Source: an uncultured Clostridia bacterium (GTDB lineage: Bacteria; Bacillota; Clostridia; Oscillospirales; Oscillospiraceae). From it: a stretch of 10,358 nt of DNA. A program made the position numbers and the translations under genes. Shown here in pieces: positions 7,043 through 10,358 of this stretch; within the stretch, counting starts at the first letter, position 1; every line of letters begins with the position of its first letter. Under the pieces are notes generated by a model that was not told the origin of the DNA, did not search any database, and worked only from the letters and a program-made list of their open reading frames with translations. The stretch lies in NCBI GenBank assembly GCA_938049125.1, contig CALICR010000196.1, positions 1-10,358 on the forward strand. Reading direction: 5' to 3'.

Positions 7043-7044
7043 AT
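7022..7044. repeat. Inverted repeat at the ATPase transcription start
   Basis: ATGCGGG (7022-7028) and CCCGCAT (7038-7044) are perfect 7-bp arms around a 9-bp centre. The right arm lies a few bases after the -10 box at 7049-7054, so the repeat covers the predicted start site. It could be a repressor operator or a 5'-end stabilising hairpin. It lacks the central symmetry typical of LacI-family operators. Confidence 0.5.
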
Positions 7045-7048
7045 TTAT

Positions 7049-7077
7049 AATATACCATATGATTTTTCAGGAAGCAA
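7049..7077 (-). promoter_or_regulatory. Promoter of the ABC ATPase gene
   Basis: On the minus strand, TTGCTT (7077-7072), a 17-bp spacer and TATATT (7054-7049) preceded by TGG, an extended -10. It lies in a locally AT-rich patch. The predicted start is near 7042. Confidence 0.6.
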
Positions 7078-7108
7078 GCAAAACCGCAATCCGATTTTGG
7101 AAAATCTG

Positions 7109-7125
7109 TGCACGAATTCTGTGCA
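7109..7125 (-). terminator. Weak hairpin downstream of nudF
   Basis: TGCAC (7125-7121) and GTGCA (7113-7109) form a 5-bp stem with a 7-nt loop, followed on the minus strand by CAGATTTTCC. It is the only terminator-like structure between nudF and the ATPase promoter. It is short, so read-through is plausible. Confidence 0.35.
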
Positions 7126-7140
7126 AAATGACAGCTTTTG

Positions 7141-7689
7141 TCAGAGTTCTCCCCGCTGGCGCAGAAGATAGCCCCGCAGGAGCAGTGCCTGGGTCTTGGA
7201 ATCCTGAATTTCCCCATGGAGCGCCTGCTCCGCCAGGGTCTCCAACGGTGCCGTGAAGACCTCCAGGAATTCGTCCTCGTCCATGTCCTGCCGTCCGAAG
7301 CACAGCCCCTTGGCCGCAAAAAGCCAGAGGCGCTCGGTGCTGTAGGCCACCGCCGGGAGGAATTCGCCCAGGGGCACCCACTCCCGGGCCTCGGCCCCGG
7401 TCTCCTCCCGCAGCTCCCGCTTCGCAGCCTCCAGCGGGTCCTCCTCCGGCGAATCCAGCTTGCCCGCCGGAAGCTCCGTCACCGTGCGCCCCGCCGCGTA
7501 GCGGTACTGGCGCTCCATCACCACCCGGCCGTCGTCCGTCAGCGGCAGGACACAGACCGCGCCGCCGTGGCGCAGGTACTCGCGCACCGACGTGCCGCCG
7601 TCCGGCAGCCGGACCTCGTCCCGCCGCGCGTGGAGCAGGCAGCCGTCATAGACCGCCTCCGACCGAAGACAGGTTTCCTTCAAGTCCAT
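7141..7689 (-). CDS. nudF: ADP-ribose pyrophosphatase-type Nudix hydrolase
   Basis: A 182-residue cytosolic Nudix hydrolase expected to split ADP-ribose (and perhaps other nucleoside diphosphate sugars) into AMP plus ribose 5-phosphate. The Nudix box spans 76-98, ending REL-REETG, with metal-ligand glutamates E92, E95 and E96. Its first part has one residue more than the GX5EX7REUXEEXGU consensus (GKLDSPEEDPLEAAK). The preceding TELPAGK (71-77) and the later EIQDSKT (160-166) are typical of the NudF/ADPRase subgroup. The ATG at 7689 is preceded by AGGAGG at 8 nt spacing, with a promoter 31 bp further upstream. It is divergent from the dehydrogenase operon. Substrate assignment is by subgroup resemblance only. 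Confidence 0.9.
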   Translation of the reverse strand: MDLKETCLRSEAVYDGCLLHARRDEVRLPDGGTSVREYLRHGGAVCVLPLTDDGRVVMERQYRYAAGRTVTELPAGKLDSPEEDPLEAAKRELREETGAEAREWVPLGEFLPAVAYSTERLWLFAAKGLCFGRQDMDEDEFLEVFTAPLETLAEQALHGEIQDSKTQALLLRGYLLRQRGEL

Positions 7690-7719
7690 TTTGGATTCCT
7701 CCTGTTTTTCGTTTTCTCC

Positions 7720-7748
7720 ATTCTAGCAGAGCCGCCGCCGAATTTCCA
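7720..7748 (-). promoter_or_regulatory. nudF promoter, extended -10
   Basis: On the minus strand, TGGAAA (7748-7743), a 17-bp spacer and TAGAAT (7725-7720) preceded by TGC. The predicted start near 7713 leaves a leader of about 24 nt. Confidence 0.7.
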
Positions 7749-7749
7749 G

Positions 7750-7759
7750 TATCGCGATA
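7750..7759. repeat. Palindrome between divergent promoters
   Basis: TATCGCGATA is a perfect 10-bp palindrome directly upstream of the nudF -35 (7743-7748) and 29 bp upstream of the -35 of the dehydrogenase promoter. The position suits an operator for either or both genes, but no regulator gene is adjacent and chance is possible. Confidence 0.35.
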
Positions 7760-7788
7760 AAAAACCGCAAGCCCGCGGATAAAACCTC

Positions 7789-7817
7789 TTGCAATTGCAG
7801 AAATTCTCTGGTAGAAT
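7789..7817 (+). promoter_or_regulatory. Promoter of the dehydrogenase-malic enzyme operon
   Basis: TTGCAA (7789-7794), a 17-bp spacer and TAGAAT (7812-7817) preceded by TGG, an extended -10. The predicted start is near 7824, giving a leader of about 127 nt before the ATG at 7951. Confidence 0.72.
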
Positions 7818-7823
7818 AGACGT

Positions 7824-7950
7824 GCTGATAGGTTGCGTGAGTGTTTTGAGTGTAACAACGACAGTGCGAGCTGGGGTTGGTGCGCTCTTTTTTTGCCCCT
7901 CCCCACGCCCGGTAATCTAAAAATTTACATTACAAAAAGGAGAACGCACT
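7824..7950 (+). promoter_or_regulatory. Leader with internal terminator, putative attenuator
   Basis: About 127 nt lie between the promoter and the dehydrogenase ATG. The first 70 nt are G/U-rich, with a GAGTGT direct repeat (7840-7845 after a G, and 7848-7853) and a GTTG/CAAC pair (7832-7835 with 7856-7859). A terminator-like hairpin with seven T follows (7863-7894). After it come C-rich segments (7896-7899, 7901-7904) that could pair with the GGGG of the hairpin loop (7873-7876). The last 30 nt are AT-rich and end in AAAAAGGAG. The layout of promoter, structured RNA, terminator and ribosome-binding site is that of a transcription-attenuation leader. I recognise no known riboswitch or T-box. 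Confidence 0.45.
7863..7894 (+). terminator. Terminator-like hairpin inside the leader
   Basis: AGTGCG (7863-7868) pairs with TGCGCT (7881-7886), including two G-U pairs, around a 12-nt G-rich loop, and is followed by C and seven T (7888-7894). The stem is modest but the T-tract is the best in the window. It lies about 40-70 nt after the predicted start and 56 bp before the dehydrogenase ATG. Confidence 0.55.
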
Positions 7951-9060
7951 ATGGAAACCAGACCCTATGTCTCTTGGGACCTTGTCAACCGCTTTATGAT
8001 CGACGTATTTCAGCACTACGGCGTGCCTGCGGAGGACGCGAAGATCTGTGCAGACGTCCTGCTGGAGTCGGACCGCCGCGGTATCGAGAGCCATGGCTGC
8101 AACCGCTTCAAGCCCATCTACCTCGACCGCATCAAGAACGGCACCCTGCTGCCCGTGACAAAGATCGACATCGTTAAGGAAACCCCCACCACCGTCGTCA
8201 TGGACGCCAACAACGGCATGGGCATGGTCGCCAGCCACAAGATGATGGAGATGCTCATTGAAAAGGCGAAGACCTGCGGCATGGCCGGCGGCACCATCTA
8301 CAATTCCACCCACTACGGCATCGCGGGCTACTGGACCGGCATGGCCGAGAAGGCCGGGCTCATCGGCATCTCCGGCACCAACGCCCGTCCCTCCGTGGCC
8401 CCGACCTTCGGCGTGGAGCCCATGATGGGCACAAACCCCATGACCTTCACCCTCCCCACGGACGAGCCGTTCCCATTCAACTTCGACTGCGCCACCTCTA
8501 CCATCCAGAACGGCAAGATCGAGTTCTACGCCCGTGCCGGGAAGCCCACCCCTGCCGGACTGGTCGTCACCGAGGACGGCAAGACCATGACCGACTCCGC
8601 CCAGATCCTCAAGGATATGCGGGCCGGAAAGTGCGCACTGCTGCCCCTGGGCGGCCTCGGCGAGGAGACCGGCGGCTATAAGGGCTACGGCTTCACCGCC
8701 ATCGTGGAAATCCTCTCCGCTGCCCTGGCCGGAGGCCCCTTCATGAAGGCCCTGAGCGGCAAGGACGAGAACGGAAACAACCGGATGTATCATCTGGGCC
8801 ACTTCTTCTTTGTCATCAACCCCGAGTTCTTCATGGGCCTCGACACATTCCGCAAGACCGCGGGCGACATCTGCCGCGCCCTCCGCGCCTCGGAGAAGGC
8901 CCCCGGCGCCGAGCGCATCTACACCGCCGGCGAGAAGGAGTATCTGGCCTGGCAGGACCGCAGGGACAAGGGCGTGCCTGTGGGCGAGACGATCCAGAAG
9001 GAGTTCATCGCCCTGCGCGACGAGTGCGGCCTCGACTATAAGTTCCCCTTTGAAGCATAA
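7951..9060 (+). CDS. LDH2/MDH2-family NAD(P)-dependent dehydrogenase
   Basis: A 369-residue cytosolic oxidoreductase of the malate/L-lactate/ureidoglycolate/sulfolactate dehydrogenase family (Ldh_2, COG2055), a fold distinct from classical lactate or malate dehydrogenases. Family blocks seen are SDRRGIESHGCNR (40-52, with conserved H48), NSTHYGIAGYW (118-128, catalytic-type H121), MMGTNPMTF (158-166), DCATS (179-183), PLGG (232-235) and KGYG (244-247). These enzymes reduce a 2-keto acid to its 2-hydroxy acid with NAD(P)H, or the reverse. The malic enzyme 35 bp downstream makes malate/oxaloacetate or lactate/pyruvate the likeliest substrates, but family sequence alone does not fix this. The ATG at 7951 has AAGGAG at 8 nt spacing. 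Expression is probably controlled by the preceding leader. Confidence 0.92.
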   Translation: METRPYVSWDLVNRFMIDVFQHYGVPAEDAKICADVLLESDRRGIESHGCNRFKPIYLDRIKNGTLLPVTKIDIVKETPTTVVMDANNGMGMVASHKMMEMLIEKAKTCGMAGGTIYNSTHYGIAGYWTGMAEKAGLIGISGTNARPSVAPTFGVEPMMGTNPMTFTLPTDEPFPFNFDCATSTIQNGKIEFYARAGKPTPAGLVVTEDGKTMTDSAQILKDMRAGKCALLPLGGLGEETGGYKGYGFTAIVEILSAALAGGPFMKALSGKDENGNNRMYHLGHFFFVINPEFFMGLDTFRKTAGDICRALRASEKAPGAERIYTAGEKEYLAWQDRRDKGVPVGETIQKEFIALRDECGLDYKFPFEA

Positions 9061-9095
9061 ATCACCCGATTTCAAATAACTGGAGGATACGACAA

Positions 9096-10268
9096 ATGGA
9101 CTATGCAAAGGAATCCCTGCGGCTCCACGAGCAGTGGAAGGGCAAGATCGAAGTGGTCGCCACGGTCCCCGTGGCCACGAAGGACGACCTGAGCCTCGCC
9201 TACACCCCCGGTGTCGCCCAGCCCTGCCTGGAAATTCAGAAGGACATTTCGAAGAGCTATGAGCTAACCCGCCGCCACAATCTCTGCGCCGTCATCACCG
9301 ACGGCTCTGCGGTCCTGGGCCTCGGCGACATCGGCCCCGAGGCCGGTATGCCCGTCATGGAGGGCAAGTGCGTGCTCTTCAAGGCCTTCGGCGGCGTGGA
9401 CGCCTTCCCTCTTTGCGTTAAAACCAAGGACGTGGTCGAGTTCGTGAACGCCGTCTACCTCATCTCCGGCAGCTTCGGCGGCATCAACCTTGAGGACATC
9501 GCCGCGCCCCGCTGCTTCGAGATCGAGCGCAAGCTGAAGGAAAAGTGCGACATCCCGATCTTCCACGACGACCAGCACGGCACCGCCGTTATCACCCTGG
9601 CGGGTCTCACCAATGCCCTGAAGGTCGTCGGCAAGAAGAAGGAGGACGTGAAGGTCGTCACCTCCGGCGCCGGCGCCGCCGCCGTCTCCATCGTGAAGCT
9701 GCTGCTCTCCGCCGGCTTCCGCGACATCACCATGTGCGACCGCAAGGGCGCCATCTACAAGGGCCGCGAGGGTCTCAACTGGATCAAGGAGGAGCTGGCT
9801 GAGGTCACGAACCTCTCCCGCAAGGCCGGTTCCCTTGCCGATATGCTGGTGGGCGCCGACGTGTTCATCGGCGTCAGCGCGCCGGGCATGGTCACGAAGG
9901 AAATGGTCGAGACCATGAACCGCGACGCCATCATCTTCGCCTGCGCCAACCCGACGCCGGAAATCTTCCCCGACGAGGCCAAGGCCGGCGGCGCGAAGGT
10001 CGTCTCCACGGGCCGCAGCGACTTCCCGAACCAGATCAACAACGTCCTGGCTTTCCCCGGCATCTTCCGCGGCACCTTCGACGTCCGCGCCAGCGACATC
10101 AATGAGGAGATGAAGATGGCCGCCGCCCATGCACTCGCCGCTCTGATCTCCGACGAGGAGCTGAACGAGGATTATATCATCCCGAAGGCCTTTGACCCGC
10201 GGGTCGGTCCTGCCGTCGCCAAGGCCGTGGCCGAGGCCGCGCGCAAGTCCGGCGTCGCCCGCATCTAA
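9096..10268 (+). CDS. Malic enzyme, short bacterial type
   Basis: A 390-residue cytosolic enzyme that oxidatively decarboxylates L-malate to pyruvate and CO2 with NAD+ or NADP+ and a divalent metal. It has the short bacterial form, without the phosphotransacetylase-like C-terminal extension of MaeB. Seen are SLAYTPGVA (33-41, catalytic Tyr36), LFKAFGGVDAFP (94-105), LEDI (132-135) and HDDQHGTA (157-164, metal and substrate site), the Rossmann loop GAGAAA (191-196), ANPTPEI (284-290) and TGRSDFPNQINN (305-316). GGAGG lies 9 nt ahead of the ATG, and the gap to the dehydrogenase is 35 bp without a promoter, so they form an operon. Cofactor choice cannot be settled by eye. With the upstream enzyme it would connect malate, pyruvate and reduced nicotinamide pools. 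Confidence 0.95.
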   Translation: MDYAKESLRLHEQWKGKIEVVATVPVATKDDLSLAYTPGVAQPCLEIQKDISKSYELTRRHNLCAVITDGSAVLGLGDIGPEAGMPVMEGKCVLFKAFGGVDAFPLCVKTKDVVEFVNAVYLISGSFGGINLEDIAAPRCFEIERKLKEKCDIPIFHDDQHGTAVITLAGLTNALKVVGKKKEDVKVVTSGAGAAAVSIVKLLLSAGFRDITMCDRKGAIYKGREGLNWIKEELAEVTNLSRKAGSLADMLVGADVFIGVSAPGMVTKEMVETMNRDAIIFACANPTPEIFPDEAKAGGAKVVSTGRSDFPNQINNVLAFPGIFRGTFDVRASDINEEMKMAAAHALAALISDEELNEDYIIPKAFDPRVGPAVAKAVAEAARKSGVARI

Positions 10269-10358
10269 GCCCCAGGCTTTGCCAAAAACCCCGGCGGTTC
10301 TCCATGAACAGGCCCAGTAAAAACGGACAATAGACAAAACACCCCCTGATGTAGGAAA
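10269..10358. other. Non-coding right edge
   Basis: No gene and no clear strong terminator after the malic enzyme stop. A small AACC/GGTT hairpin (around 10288-10302) is followed by T residues on the minus strand and could belong to a convergent gene beyond the window. The only ATG-initiated frame is nine codons (from 10303) with no ribosome-binding site. Confidence 0.6.

Noticed and set aside
6832..7044. A 70-codon minus-strand frame in the ATPase leader
   Set aside because: It starts within the inverted repeat at the predicted transcription start, lacks a ribosome-binding site, is Arg/Pro/Ala-rich and overlaps the ATPase start in another frame.
7930..9108. A 392-codon minus-strand frame opposite the dehydrogenase
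   Set aside because: Antisense shadow. The plus-strand frame has family motifs, a ribosome-binding site and operon context.
9264..10337. A 357-codon minus-strand frame opposite the malic enzyme
   Set aside because: Antisense shadow rich in Ala, Gly and Asp, with no motif.
1..10358. CRISPR arrays, tRNA/rRNA genes, insertion sequences, phage or toxin-antitoxin genes
   Set aside because: I looked for regularly spaced repeats, tRNA-like cloverleafs, terminal inverted repeats with a transposase, and small paired ORFs; none is present.

Overview
The window is about 10.4 kb of GC-rich bacterial DNA. It has strong Shine-Dalgarno sites (GGAGG/AGGAGG), short intergenic gaps and SigA-type promoters. 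The protein types are a clostridial flavin/Fe-S oxidoreductase next to HypA, a lysine-rich MsmX/UgpC ATPase, a free-standing ProX-type editing protein and ThiN. Together they suggest a high-GC anaerobic Firmicute, most likely a Clostridia/Oscillospiraceae-type gut bacterium. That placement rests on family resemblance, not on a database search.

Layout: 1-2025 (+) holds the 3' part of a GltD-like FAD/NAD(P)H/4Fe-4S oxidoreductase and, 3 bp later, hypA. A GC-rich hairpin separates them from the convergent pcrA/uvrD-type helicase (2117-4273, -). The helicase and a ProX/YbaK-type prolyl-tRNA editing protein (4428-4916, +) diverge from a shared 154-bp region with two good promoters. A perfect 14-bp hairpin lies between the editing gene and the convergent thiN (4962-5576, -). 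Upstream of thiN on the same strand are a carbohydrate-type ABC ATPase (5657-6844, -) and a NudF-type Nudix hydrolase (7141-7689, -). Divergent from nudF is a two-gene (+) unit: an LDH2/MDH2-family NAD(P)-dependent dehydrogenase (7951-9060) and a malic enzyme (9096-10268). The last 90 bp hold no gene.

Functional themes: the dehydrogenase and malic enzyme look like one operon for malate/pyruvate interconversion and NAD(P)H balance. The oxidoreductase-hypA pair belongs to redox or hydrogen metabolism and continues upstream of the window. The remaining genes are housekeeping: DNA repair, translation quality control, thiamine diphosphate synthesis, sugar-transport energising and nucleotide clean-up.

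I found no convincing new multigene system. The signals most worth checking are non-coding. (1) The ABC ATPase has a leader of about 200 nt with two or three hairpins and a perfect AGGAGG that has no start codon at usable distance. (2) The dehydrogenase operon has a leader with a terminator-like hairpin plus seven T between promoter and gene. (3) All five recognisable promoters have an exact 17-bp spacer and an extended -10 (TGn). (4) A TATCGCGATA palindrome lies between the divergent nudF and dehydrogenase promoters.
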